The position numbers and the translations under genes are program-made. The notes below the pieces were generated by a model, which did no database searches, was not told where the DNA came from, and saw only the letters and a program-made list of their open reading frames with translations. A stretch of DNA of 64,000 bases, taken from positions 78,296,669 through 78,360,668 of the forward strand of contig CM043958.1 of assembly GCA_014529385.2 (NCBI GenBank), given 5' to 3'. Below are positions 54,788 through 64,000 of this stretch, one piece after another (within the stretch, counting starts at the first letter, position 1; every line of letters starts with the position of its first letter). This stretch comes from Adiantum capillus-veneris (taxonomy: Eukaryota; Streptophyta; Polypodiopsida; Polypodiales; Pteridaceae).

Positions 54788-55650
54788 AACTTAAATACAC
54801 AATCTATCTTGAGAAAACAGTCTGTGTTTTTTTATTTTAGGCATACTTGCATTGCAAATCAGCTGACAAGCTCTTCTACAAAGTCATAGAGCTTAAGAAA
54901 AAGCTTTCTTTTGATAACAAAAGTTTTTGAATCCAAGTTTTCTAGCTCAAGATATGAGAAAAATAGTGACCTGCTATCAATTTTTCTTCTTCTTCTTCTT
55001 CTCTCTCTCTCTCTCTAAGCTCACACAAATCTCAATATCTCTCCATTTGTGGCTTGGAGTTCAACCCCTTGCTACCTTAATACATGAGCTCTATGTGTCA
55101 AGCTCACAATGCCTCCATAGCCATGGAAGCTCCGAGTGTTGATCTATTGCCAATGTAGCCGATATGAAGCTCTCTAGGAAGAGGGAAATGTGGGAGAGAA
55201 GTTGCACCACAATTTTTGTCTCTCATACCACTTGAAGTGTGTGCATGAGTGCATGAGTTCACTATTGTGCGAGTATGGAGAGCATAGAGTGTGGGAATCA
55301 CAAAGTGCGAGTTATCCTCTCTCTCTCTCTCTCTCTCCTTATTCTATATTCAAGTAAAGATGATCTAGATATTTTGACTTATTTTTTAACACACTCAAGC
55401 TATCGAGAAACACCCTCAAGTAAAGATGATTTGGATGTTCTGAATTCTTTCCAAGTCAAATCATCCAAAAACACCCTCATAAAGGAAGTTAGAAATCGCT
55501 CAAACACTTTTGCTGCTCAACTGCATATTCAACTAGGAGAGTAGTGGCTCAAGAGTATTTCCCAAGAGCTTGCTCATACTAGTAAATAGATATTTAATGA
55601 TTTGCTGACATGCAAGGATCTAACGAGGAAACTATTAATCAACTATGTAG
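53842..55650. other. Spacer with CT tracts, no gene recognised
   Basis: No protein similarity. CT or TTC tracts lie at 54753-54784, 54984-55016 and 55318-55336. The phrase CAAGTAAAGATGAT[CT]T occurs twice near 55348 and 55413, a short direct duplication. Confidence 0.5.
54753..54784. repeat. (TC)n microsatellite
   Basis: A TC run of about 32 bp. Confidence 0.9.
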
Positions 55651-55651
55651 T

Positions 55652-55663
55652 GCTCTGATACCA
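55652..55663 (-). promoter_or_regulatory. Primer-binding site, minus orientation
   Basis: The minus strand reads TGGTATCAGAGC, 12 of 12 to the initiator-Met tRNA site, two bases from the LTR edge at 55666. Confidence 0.8.
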
Positions 55664-55665
55664 GT

Positions 55666-56229
55666 TGAAAGGATAATGGGGATTACCAAACATAGCATTC
55701 ATGTTAGCATACTTATATAGCACACTAAATATTCTTGAGTCCAACTCTTGTACCTAGGGTTGTTGTACTTACACAATCCAACTCTCACCGAGCTTATCCT
55801 CATTGTACTGGTTTCTTGTTCTTAATATAAAATTCCAATTCTGGCTAATTCCTATTCCAATTCCAATTTCACATGGCTGATTTGGCCAATTCCAATTTTG
55901 TTGTCTTTTCCAGCTCCAGCCTTGTTTATGTCTGATTTGGTGTAGAGTCTAATGTTTGATCTGAACTAACTCTTGTTAGGTTTATTGTCCATGTGGCCGA
56001 CCGTCCATCACTAACTGCTACTAACCCTAAGTGTACAACTATACACTTGTGTGAGCCACTAATACTAAGTACAATGTGTATTGTGCCTTAGTGCATAAGA
56101 TAGAGAAGAAAGAAAGGGGGCACACAGTGTGTGTCGGCTCTCTCCCTCCAACCTGTGTGTGTGGCTATGGTGGTGCGTGTGTGCATATTCCTCTTCCTCT
56201 TCCATTGTGCTCTCGGCTCCTCTCCTTCA
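55666..56229. repeat. LTR with outward-facing primer-binding sites on both sides
   Basis: A 564-bp block starting TGAAAGGA and ending TCCTTCA. Each side has two spacer bases and then a perfect TGGTATCAGAGC pointing away (minus strand at 55652-55663, plus strand at 56232-56243). A plus-strand gypsy gag lies to the right and a minus-strand copia gag to the left. The plus-strand pairing is the better supported. Which orientation is original is unclear. Confidence 0.7.
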
Positions 56230-56231
56230 TC

Positions 56232-56243
56232 TGGTATCAGAGC
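56232..56243 (+). promoter_or_regulatory. Primer-binding site, plus orientation
   Basis: TGGTATCAGAGC, 12 of 12 to the initiator-Met tRNA site, two bases after the LTR end at 56229. It belongs to the gypsy element whose gag begins at 57661. Confidence 0.85.
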
Positions 56244-57086
56244 AGTTTCATTCCCAAAATTGTTTTCGCATGCGCACCAGCACTTTCAAGAGTGCAAATA
56301 GGGTTTAGGTTTTGGCATCGACAAATTCAACATTCAGAGAGTGTTTCCAGCAGACGTCCTGGGTGTCCTGGCATTTTACCCCCCTTTCGGAGCCATTTGT
56401 GCCATCAAAAATCTCATTCAAGCTACGATTCAGGAGCTGAAATTTTCAACCCTCATTTGGTAGTTTGTGCTGGAGAGCTGCCATAGCCATTATAGATACC
56501 ATCGTTGTAGTCTCTTCCATCTATGAGAGCCCACGGCTCATTCAGGAGTGTGTAGCCTCTTTTGGAGTGACTTCATACACACACATAGAGTGGGAGTTTG
56601 ACGGCATTGTCTTCTTCGACTCTACAGGTACAGGTACGCGTACAGGTACATAGAGTGTCTTGTTAGCTTTCTCTCTGCTTCTTGGTCTCGATCTCGGCTT
56701 CAGCTACAACATTGGCATCAAATCATAGGCGATAGGTTTCAGTGCTTGCGATACTCTGGTTCCAGTGGGAGCAGTTGTTTATGCGTACATGCATATGTTG
56801 ACACTTTTGACAGTGTTTGAGCTCTTTTGAGAGCGGTTTGAGACCGGACAAAGTGTAAGCTAGAGGGATGCTATAAGATAGCACGTTTAGGTGGAGACTA
56901 GCACACACATTACCACCGCCCTTTCGTTGGTATCTGAGCTACTTTTGGGTAAGGGGAAAAGCGGGTTGCATGTGCATGCGACGTGCTGCTTCTCTCCCAT
57001 GATCTGCAGACATAGATGTCTGCGTTGTGCAACAAAGTTCTCTGTGGGAAGCACGCAAAAACAGATAGCGACGACAGCCGATCTCC

Positions 57087-57195
57087 CCACCTATGCCCTC
57101 CACAATGGGAAACCAAGGCAACCTCGGCCAAAAACTCTATGGCACCGAGGGTCTGAAGGCTTTCGTTGGTGTCATTGACGGCGCGCGCAAGAAGG
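57087..57195 (+). repeat. Repeat of a gag linker segment, copy 1
   Basis: ACCTATGCCCTCCAC ... GGCACCGAGG...GAAGGCTTTCGTTGG is repeated at 57917-58035 with moderate divergence. The second copy lies inside gag between its N-terminal coiled coil and capsid domain. Confidence 0.65.
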
Positions 57196-57205
57196 CCCGC
57201 TTAAC

Positions 57206-57290
57206 CCTTGCATGAAGGAGGGTTGAACCCACCCCATGGGGGTAAGAGGCCAACACTTTACCATCAATCTATTGAGCTTTGTTATGTATA
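57206..57290 (-). repeat. tRNA-like segment, possibly a SINE head
   Basis: On the minus strand AGCTCAATAGATTGATGGTAAAG resembles a tRNA A-box region, and GGTGGGTTCAACCC about 45 bases later resembles a T-arm with B box. The stems are incomplete, so it is not a working tRNA gene. No target duplication was found. Confidence 0.4.
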
Positions 57291-57660
57291 ACAAGGAAAG
57301 ATAGCATACTTGTGTTAAAAAGAAAGCTAGAAGGAAAGGGAAAGCTTCAAACTTCAAGGAAGTAGTTTCACCCTTCCTTTTCACTTCTTGGAGGAAGGCA
57401 AATTTTCCTCCAAAAATTCTTTTTTCCTCAAGGAGGTAGCTTCAAAGTGAACAAAAGCCTTCACAAAAATGACGAGCTTTTGTGAAGAATCTACGAAGGT
57501 GTTCTTACAACAACGAATGACACGTGAAGCGTTACCATTTCCGAAAGGCGAGGTTTGCATGCGACGCAAATCGTCGAGCATAAAAAACACAAAGACTTCA
57601 AGCTTCACAAGGTACAAGTTGACGTTTTTTTCTCTCTCTTTACATTAGTGTGTGTTTACA

Positions 57661-58608
57661 ATGGCCAGTGAGGATATCCCACCTATACACACTTTTGATT
57701 TTGAGCACGTAGATCAAAATCAGGATACACGGGTGTGCTGACACTAATATGCATGGCGATGATGATCTAGGAGATCATGGCCTTGTAGATATGGCTGCTT
57801 TCAAGACTTTGGAAAATTGTCAAAGCGTGCTTGAACGAAACCTCTCTGCACTCAATGCAAATGTTACAAATCTTATGGAGCTACTTGTGAAATTTATGAA
57901 TTCAGAGATGGCTGCCTTACCTACGCCCTCCACGGCGCACGACTAAGGCGGGCCACCAAGGCAAACTCAACCGGCAACTCTACGGCACCGAGGCTTGGAA
58001 GGCTTCCGTTGGCACCGTTGGCTACGCACAAAAGATGTAGAAGGTAGCAATGCATTGCTTAAGAATATCACCATTCCTAAGTTTTACGGGGAAGAGCGTG
58101 ATCGCGACAAGGATGTAGTCAATACGTTCTTACACAAATGGAATGATTGAGACACACCCTAGATATAAAGACGGCTGTGGAAACAAGTCTATCTCTTAAA
58201 GTCAAGGCCTATAAGTGGTGGATGACATTTCCAATAGATGCTCGTCCTCCATCTTGGGTTGCGTTTCAAGCTCCTTTCTCCAAAGAGTTTTTGGACTCCA
58301 ATGAAGAAGATAATAATTGGTTAGCATGGGATGCATGCTGCATGTCTGGCCTCTCTCTCACACAGTACCTTTTGAAGTATCGGGAAATCATATTAAAACT
58401 AGAAGGTGTCGATGAATTCCAAAAGATACGTGGTTTCAATAGGGGTATTGACAAAGACTATCGTCTACATGTCAAGACCCAGCATTCAAAAACTTTGGAA
58501 GAAGCCATCAGTCATGCCCAAAGATATGATGATGACCAAGAGAGGAAAGGAAATGTTCCCTACTCTAAGAATAATTTTGCTAAGAGCAATGTGGCTAAGA
58601 GCCAATAG
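57661..58608 (+). pseudogene. Gypsy gag, plus strand
   Basis: The start is probably MASEDIPPIHTFDFEHV at 57661, followed by a TGA near 57738. The coiled-coil segment (57749-57946) holds ENCQSVLERNLSALNANV. After a linker and stops, 58147-58608 carries the capsid: KAYKWWMTFPIDARPPSWVA, EDNNWLAWDACCM, YLLKYREIILKLEGVDEF and HSKTLEEAISHAQRY. It is clearly related to Element I gag. The frame is broken in at least three places. Confidence 0.87.
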
Positions 58609-59249
58609 CGACGTAGATCTCCCACACGTTCCAAGAGGAATAGGAGACAATCTACCTCTCCACACCCACAAGAGGCTAAGAAGCCTAAGCAATCACGAGA
58701 TACTCCACGTGGATCTCTTAGCACTGCTGATTTTGAGAGTGCAAAGAAACATAGTTTGTGTTTTAGATGTCTTTCGGACCAGCATAAAAAGAAAGATTGT
58801 TCTGTTTTGCAAGGAAAAGAAAAGGCCATGCACATGGTGCAATGCCTCACATTAGATTTATCTCCTAAATATTGTGATGTAGAGGTTCTTCATATGGAAT
58901 AAAAGCACAAGTGTTGTGTGCTTGCTTCAATGTAGCAACCCACCTTTGGTCCCCATGATTTGATTCGCATGCATGGCACTATTAACGGACAACGTGTTTG
59001 TATTTTAGTGGGTGATGGTGGAACTCATAACTTCCTAAACTATAAGCTAGTCAAGAAATTGAAGCTGACATAGACTCCCTTCTCTCACAAGTATGTGATC
59101 GAACAGATGTCTCGCAATGATAAAGAAGTATGGGACACGGAAGTTCAAGGGGTTGACCTTATTGTTCAAGATCATACGATGACCCTTGACTTTAAAGTTA
59201 TGAACATGGACCATGCTGATGTAGTTTTAGGACGGGAGTGGCTGCATCA
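58609..59249 (+). pseudogene. Gypsy zinc knuckle and protease, cut by Element III
   Basis: CFRCLSDQHKKKDC-type knuckle near 58756-58800 (first part HSLCFRCL), a TAG, then the protease region FGPHDLIRMHGTINGQRV, ILVGDGGTHNFLNYKLVKKL and MNMDHADVVLGREWLHH. The active site reads V-G-D-G-G, a departure from Element I's V-D-D-G-A. Sequence stops exactly at 59249, where the LTR of Element III begins, so the rest of this element must lie beyond the window. Confidence 0.85.
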
Positions 59250-61608
59250 TGTAATATATAATGCTCTATAAAGCTTGTAAATAGCAGAAAATAACTTAAC
59301 ATACTGAGCATTTCATTAAGAGCAAGTTCCTAATGAGCATAAGAGAGTGCTTAGTTGGAGATAGCAACATTAGCATAACACCTAATTAGTTTGGGATAAC
59401 AATACTTGAAAGAGGGAGAGAACTAGAACAATTGAAAACTATTGAGGATCGGATTTACATGGACCGGTCCCCCCTCCATTAGGCATTTGTATTATAGCTT
59501 CTCCCATTAAGAGAGACTTTGTACAATACAATTCTTTGTGTTCCTTGGTAGAAACTCGTTGGTGCTATGAAGATGGAAGCTTCATGCACCAAACTTACAC
59601 GTTGTCGAGAAATTTGCGGTCTTGCCAAGAAAGCACCGAGCTTATGGCTGTGAGAGTTTGTGAGAGAACTCAACAAAAACTATATGAAGGAGTTAAACCA
59701 TAGATGCCATGAAGACTAGGGTTTGGAAAGAAGTGCAATCAAAGAAGACTCACTCTTTCTCTCTTGCACTCACACACACAAAGAAAGAACACAAAAGAGA
59801 ATGTCAAAACAATACGAAGATGAAAACATCAAGGCTATGGTCATATCATATCATGGGTAATATGAAAGGGTTAATGGATGAGTTAATGGCATTCAATCTT
59901 GGCTGACCAAATAGGCTACGAATTGTTCTTTGGAATTGTAGTTTTGTGCTTACCATAATATATATATTTTGTTTAGTGATTGGGATTAATTGTGTGTACA
60001 AATACTCTTGGTTCATAGCAAGATAACTATGCTTACATCAAAAGAAAAATTATAGTCTATGAGAGGTAGTATGATGGGATCCGGTGATAGAAGTATTTCA
60101 TTGAGCCTTTCAGGGCCGAAGAGAAACACTATACGTTGTTGAAAGTGTATTTTACAGCTAATCCATACGTTAATTATAATAGATCGTACAGAGTGAAAGC
60201 GATAGAAATGATCATCATGTGAGTTATTCATCTAGGATAGTATGTGAGAAATGTAGATATGAGAGAAGTGAAGAGATGAGAAGTTTCCCTCCCAAGCCCT
60301 ATTCTTGCCCGTAGGCAATAAGGATACTGCGGGGAGAGATGTACCTGTAGCAAAGAGAACCTAAAGAGGATGAATTACTAAGAATGAGAGAGATAGGTTT
60401 GGTTAAGGAGATGAGATTAGATACATATATATATGTTGGATTAGAGATGAAAATGAAAACAACAAGAAATCAAGAAAACATCAATGTAGAACACATCTTA
60501 CTTGAAACCCTTCGACACCATTATTGATGGGAGAGAGAAGAAGAGGGGAGAATTCAACGTTGATTGATATGCCAAGTGCAAGACCTTATTTGATTAAAGT
60601 TGATCTTCTAAGGTTAGCTTGTTGCAAGAATGGCTAGTCTCCCTCTAGGAGAAAGTGTAGGCTTGGGCTTATGTTAATGGCTAAGTACAATTAGGCATTA
60701 CTACTGACTCCCTCGAGAATTCCTCTCATCAATGGCTTGAATGCTTGAGTTCCTTTTCAAGGAAGAAGAGGTCCCCTTTTATAGGTGAAGGGAGCCCCCA
60801 AAGGTTTACACAAGAAGAGAGGAGCCAGTGTGAACAGAAATTGGAAAAGTTGGAAATGAGCTGCCCCTGCATGATGTGGGCATACCGGGGTCCAGTATTT
60901 TGATCATATCTCCTCAACTGTGGCTCCAAATAAAAAAGTAAAAATATGGGCAAAAACTTCAGCTCATTAGCTACGATTTTCATTTTAAAATCGTTTTCCA
61001 ATTCGGATTGGAACCTTGTGTAAAAAATTCATCAAAATAGGGTCCATTTATGGCAGCAAAAGTCTTCATGTGGTCTCCTTAGCCTAGACTTTTATTTAAT
61101 TCCAAAGGACACCTCATGCCATATGAAAGCATGACATTGCTCCTTGACAAAGTTTTGTAATCATGCTTGCAATAATGCATTAAAATAAGTGTATCTTTGA
61201 AATCATGCCACATAGTGTCCCACTAGGATTTGATTCTCTCCTAGTAGCTATTTAAAAAGAAATATAACAAAAGTATAAAAAATACATAGAATATATATAT
61301 ATTGGAGTTTACCTTAGATATAGGATCTAGCTAGGGTGTGAGATGATAATGAAATAGTAGAAATAAAGAATCAATGCTTTTTGCCCCAAGTTAAAGAGGT
61401 GGAGCTATTGATGCTTTTCCCATAGTATTTTCTGATGGTAAAGTAAGGATATGTTACCCTTGAGAAAAATAATAGGATGAGATAGAAGGCTTATTATTAT
61501 ACTTAAATATGCATATGTACACTATAGGAAATATAATTATGTATCTAAAAAAATACAAGATAGATCTTGGAGCATGCATTCCCACTATGTACGTGTCACA
61601 GCATGACA
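59250..61608 (-). repeat. Element III 3' LTR (2,359 bp)
   Basis: On the minus strand it begins TGTCATGCTGTGACAC directly after the PPT and ends ATATTACA at 59250. Its last 400 or so bases (59250-59640) are homologous to the end of Element II LTRs, including the GGAGGGGGGACCGG block (near 59465-59480). The rest is different. The extent as one LTR is inferred from the two ends; the 5' partner lies outside the window. Confidence 0.7.
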
Positions 61609-61626
61609 TCCACCCCCTCTAAACCT
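61609..61626 (-). promoter_or_regulatory. Polypurine tract of Element III
   Basis: The minus strand reads TTTAGAGGGGGTGGA immediately before the LTR start TGTCATGC. Confidence 0.82.
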
Positions 61627-61666
61627 GCACATCCTCCGGTATGTGCCACATTGTCTCTTTGTAAGA

Positions 61667-62857
61667 TTAGACCTCTTGTACATCTTCCTTGTCTTCTTCT
61701 TCACTGGATGATTCCAGAGCTTCATGTTCACTTTGATCTTCACCTATGTTTTTCTCTTCTTTCTCATCCATATCTTCTAGATCATTGTCTCCTCTTCTCT
61801 TAAACATTTTAATCCTTTTTCCTGCAATGGGAATCTTTACTTCTGTACCATCTAGTTCAGACAAGCTGTAAGTAGCATTTTCATGCACATGCTTTACAAC
61901 ATACGGTCCAAACCATCTTTTTGAGAACTTACGCATGACTGTGTGCTGGTTATCAAGGCTACTATCATACACTAAAACCCAGTCACCTTTGTCAATTGCT
62001 TTCCTCCTGAGTCGATGTCGCTTATCAAAATAGTCCTTGTTTTTCAACCTTGCATTTTTGAGTCGTTCTTTTGCACCTTCAATGTCTCCAGGTCTTCTCT
62101 CTAGCTGCCTTATACGCAGTGCAAGGAGATCTTCCCTACTAAGTCCCTCTTGCCAAGGTAGTACATTCCATGTGGGAATTGTATCCTCAATCGACATCAT
62201 TGGATTTTGACCATGCATTAGCTCCGCAGGCATGTAGCCAGTTACTGAGCTATGTGTTGTACGATCAGCCCATAAAGCATATGGTAACAATTTTGGCCAC
62301 TCACCAACTCTTCCTTCGCAAGCCTTGGCCAAAGCTTTGATGATAGGAGGATGCCCTCTTTCACTCTTTCCATTGCCTTCAGGGTTGTAAGCTGTAGTAA
62401 GAGAAAGCTTGATCCCTAATCTAGAAAAGAACTCCCTTGCTTCTTCGGCATCTAGTTCACCTCGATCTGCAGTGATTTTTCCCACACAACCATAACGGCA
62501 AATCACCTCATCAAGAAGGAATTTGCACACAGCTTCTGTGGTCTTAGCTCTTAATGCTCTTCCTTCAACCTGGTTAGTTAGGTCCTCTCGTGCAAGAACC
62601 AAGTATCTCATCTGCCAGAGTCCTAAAGGCATCGTGACTAGATCCACAACCCATTTATAGTGCATGGCTAGTGGATATGTAGGGTGCAATCCATCACGAT
62701 GTCGAACATTTGAATACATTTGACAAGTTATAGATGACTCTACAAACTGAGATACATCTTTATACATACCCTTCCACCAGTATTTTTCTTTCAACTTGGA
62801 GAAGGTTGCCCACACACCCCTGTGTCCAGCCCATAGACTCTCATGAAACTCTTGCAT
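61667..62857 (-). pseudogene. Element III integrase with acidic tail
   Basis: 396 residues. The zinc-binding start EFHESLWAGHRGVWAT and CQMYSNV (second Cys lost) is followed by the core: VVDLVTMPLGLWQM (first Asp), GKITADRGELDAEEAREFF (second Asp) and NPEGNGKSERGHPPI (catalytic Glu), so the triad is complete. Then come DKGDWVLVYDSSLDNQHTVM and RWFGPYVVKHVHENATYSL, the GPY module. Instead of a chromodomain it ends with an acidic Glu/Asp-rich tail (DNDLEDMDEKEEKN onwards). It is in frame with the RNase H part; the only break between them is a TAA. Confidence 0.9.
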
Positions 62858-62866
62858 GAGCTTTAC

Positions 62867-64000
62867 TTAAGTCTCTTTTTTACATATAACCCGTTGTGGT
62901 GTAGCACCCTTTTGTTTAGGATGCTTCCACAAGTAACCATCCCTTAAAAAGTACCCATATGCTTTCCTGCGTATCCTCTTGAATTCTTGTTCAGACCAAT
63001 CATCCTGTTTTGTTAGAGTACTCAAGTACCTTCCAATAGAAATCCAATCACCTTCATAAAGATCTTTCAAGAAAAATCCAAGTGAATTAGTCATGCAGAC
63101 ATTGTTACCTTTGACATGAGAGATAGAATAGAATTTTGTGCCTACATCTTCTCCCTCATCAATCATTTGTGACTCATCTTCATACCTTGCCCTTGATAGC
63201 ATATCTGCCATTGTATTGTCTTTACCTGCAATGTGCTTAAACTCGGGATTTAAGGACTTAATGTATGCAATCCACCGCAACATAGCAATGTCTGGTGTTG
63301 AGCAGCTTGTAATCATCCCAAGAAGTTGTAGACAATCTGTTTCTACAACCACACATGCACCAATTAGGTACTCTTTCCCACTTTTCAAGGCTGTAACCAT
63401 ACCCCATAACTCTCTCTTTATCTGTGGATAGTTTCTTTGGCGAGCACTTAGTACCTTTGCTCCAAATCTTACCACATACCTGTGTCCTTCTTTGTCATCT
63501 TGCCCTATTGCCCATCCAATCCCTGTAGGACTGGTATCTACTGTCACAATCACTGGCCTTTGACACTCATAGTCTACCTTTCTCAAAGTCGTTGCTGACT
63601 GGAGTAACTCCTTTACCTTTTTCATGGATTTTACATGTACTTCTGTCCATTTAAACTTTTGATTCTTTCTAAGCAGCTGATAAAGAGGATCAGCTACATG
63701 TGCATAATGTGGGATCCAAATAACATAGAAGACACATGCTCCCAGAAATCTTCTAACCTCAGTGATGCTAGTGCATGTTTCTTTCATTATTTGGATGGCA
63801 TCTACCTTTGATGGACAAGGTTTCCTACCATATGGCCCGCACATGTGCCCCACAATGAGCACTTCTTTGGCACCAAACATAGACTTTTTCCCTGACAATG
63901 TAAGATTCACTTCTTCCAACCTAGACAAAATTTTATCACAATCATTTATGTGATTTACCACAAACCTGCGACATCCCTTGAGATCCAAAGCTTCATCTTT
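62867..64000 (-). pseudogene. Element III RT end and RNase H, partial
   Basis: The frame enters from beyond the window. LEEVNLTLSGKKSMFGAKEV and VGHMCGPYGRKPCPSKVDAI form the end of RT, and EVRRFLGACVFYVIWIPHYA the joint. RNase H follows: VIVTVDTSPTGIGWAIGQDD (first Asp), NYPQIKRELWGMVTAL (Glu), VVVETDCLQLLGMI (Asp) and HIAGKDNTMADMLSRA. A long spacer with IRRKAYGYFLRDGYLWKHPK leads to integrase. The TAA at 62867-62869 (KKET*VKLMQEFH) is the only lesion seen, so it may be a single recent mutation. Confidence 0.9.

Larger units (their letters stand above)
56244..57660 (+). other. Leader of the plus-strand gypsy element
   Basis: About 1.4 kb between PBS and gag. It contains a copy of a gag linker segment (57087-57195, repeated at 57917-58035) and a tRNA-like stretch on the minus strand (57206-57290). 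No separate gene. Confidence 0.5.
59250..64000 (-). mobile_element. Element III: gypsy retrotransposon, runs off the window
   Basis: A minus-strand element: 3' LTR 59250-61608, PPT, then integrase, RNase H and RT end, continuing past 64000. It inserted into the protease of the plus-strand gypsy element. Its pol is the best preserved of the window, with one stop (62867-62869) between the RNase H and integrase parts. Confidence 0.85.

Noticed and set aside
57206-57290. Functional tRNA gene on the minus strand
   Set aside because: D-arm and acceptor stem do not pair properly and there is no clear anticodon arm; at most it is a tRNA-derived fragment.
61667-64000. Recent transfer of Element III from another kingdom
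   Set aside because: Its LTR end is shared with the resident Element II family, so it belongs to this genome; nothing in base composition argues otherwise.

Overview
The window reads as nuclear DNA of a land plant, crowded with retrotransposons. The plant signs are one intact gene for a QALGGH-type C2H2 zinc-finger repressor (38520-39329), Ty3/gypsy and Ty1/copia elements whose primer-binding sites match plant initiator-Met tRNA, chromodomain-type gypsy pol ends, and many long TC/GA/CA microsatellites. A fern or another non-seed vascular plant would fit this texture, but the sequence alone does not settle it. No rRNA gene, CRISPR array or functional tRNA gene was seen.

Layout. 1-2637 is old decayed DNA. 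2638-8574 is a complete minus-strand chromovirus (called Element I here) with 135/141-bp LTRs, PBS, PPT and a perfect 5-bp target duplication. 8580-10216 is an older plus-strand relative, recognisable only at its integrase, chromodomain tail and LTR. 10225-19018 (IIa) and 20608-33094 (IIb) are two plus-strand copies of a second gypsy family (Element II) with 1.6-1.7 kb LTRs. IIa carries a 1,176-bp TTAA-flanked inverted-repeat transposon inside its reverse transcriptase. IIb has a 3.76-kb LTR-like insertion in its 3' LTR. 33232-33370 is another Element I-type LTR. 34975-37955 is a scrambled third Element II copy (LTR +, gag -, pol +).

The only convincing host gene follows at once. It encodes a 269-aa protein with an LKLFG motif, one QALGGH finger and a C-terminal EAR repression motif. 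Its upstream region is partly made of mobile DNA, including a 103-bp SINE-like insertion with a perfect 13-bp target duplication. 39330-42700 is mostly simple repeats. 42723-46690 is a minus-strand relic of a long protein with a charged coiled-coil centre that I cannot assign to a family. 47446-50021 is an internally deleted Ty1/copia element with both LTRs. 50022-53841 mixes copia gag/protease with a gypsy integrase end.

55666-56229 is a 564-bp LTR flanked on both sides by outward-facing, perfect primer-binding sites. It precedes a plus-strand gypsy gag-protease (57661-59249) that is cut by a minus-strand gypsy element (Element III, 59250 to beyond 64000) with a 2.36-kb LTR. Element III's pol is almost intact, with one in-frame stop between the RNase H and integrase parts. 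Apart from the zinc-finger gene, the coding DNA here is transposon-derived and mostly disabled; the history is repeated nested insertion, with the zinc-finger gene as a GC-rich island.
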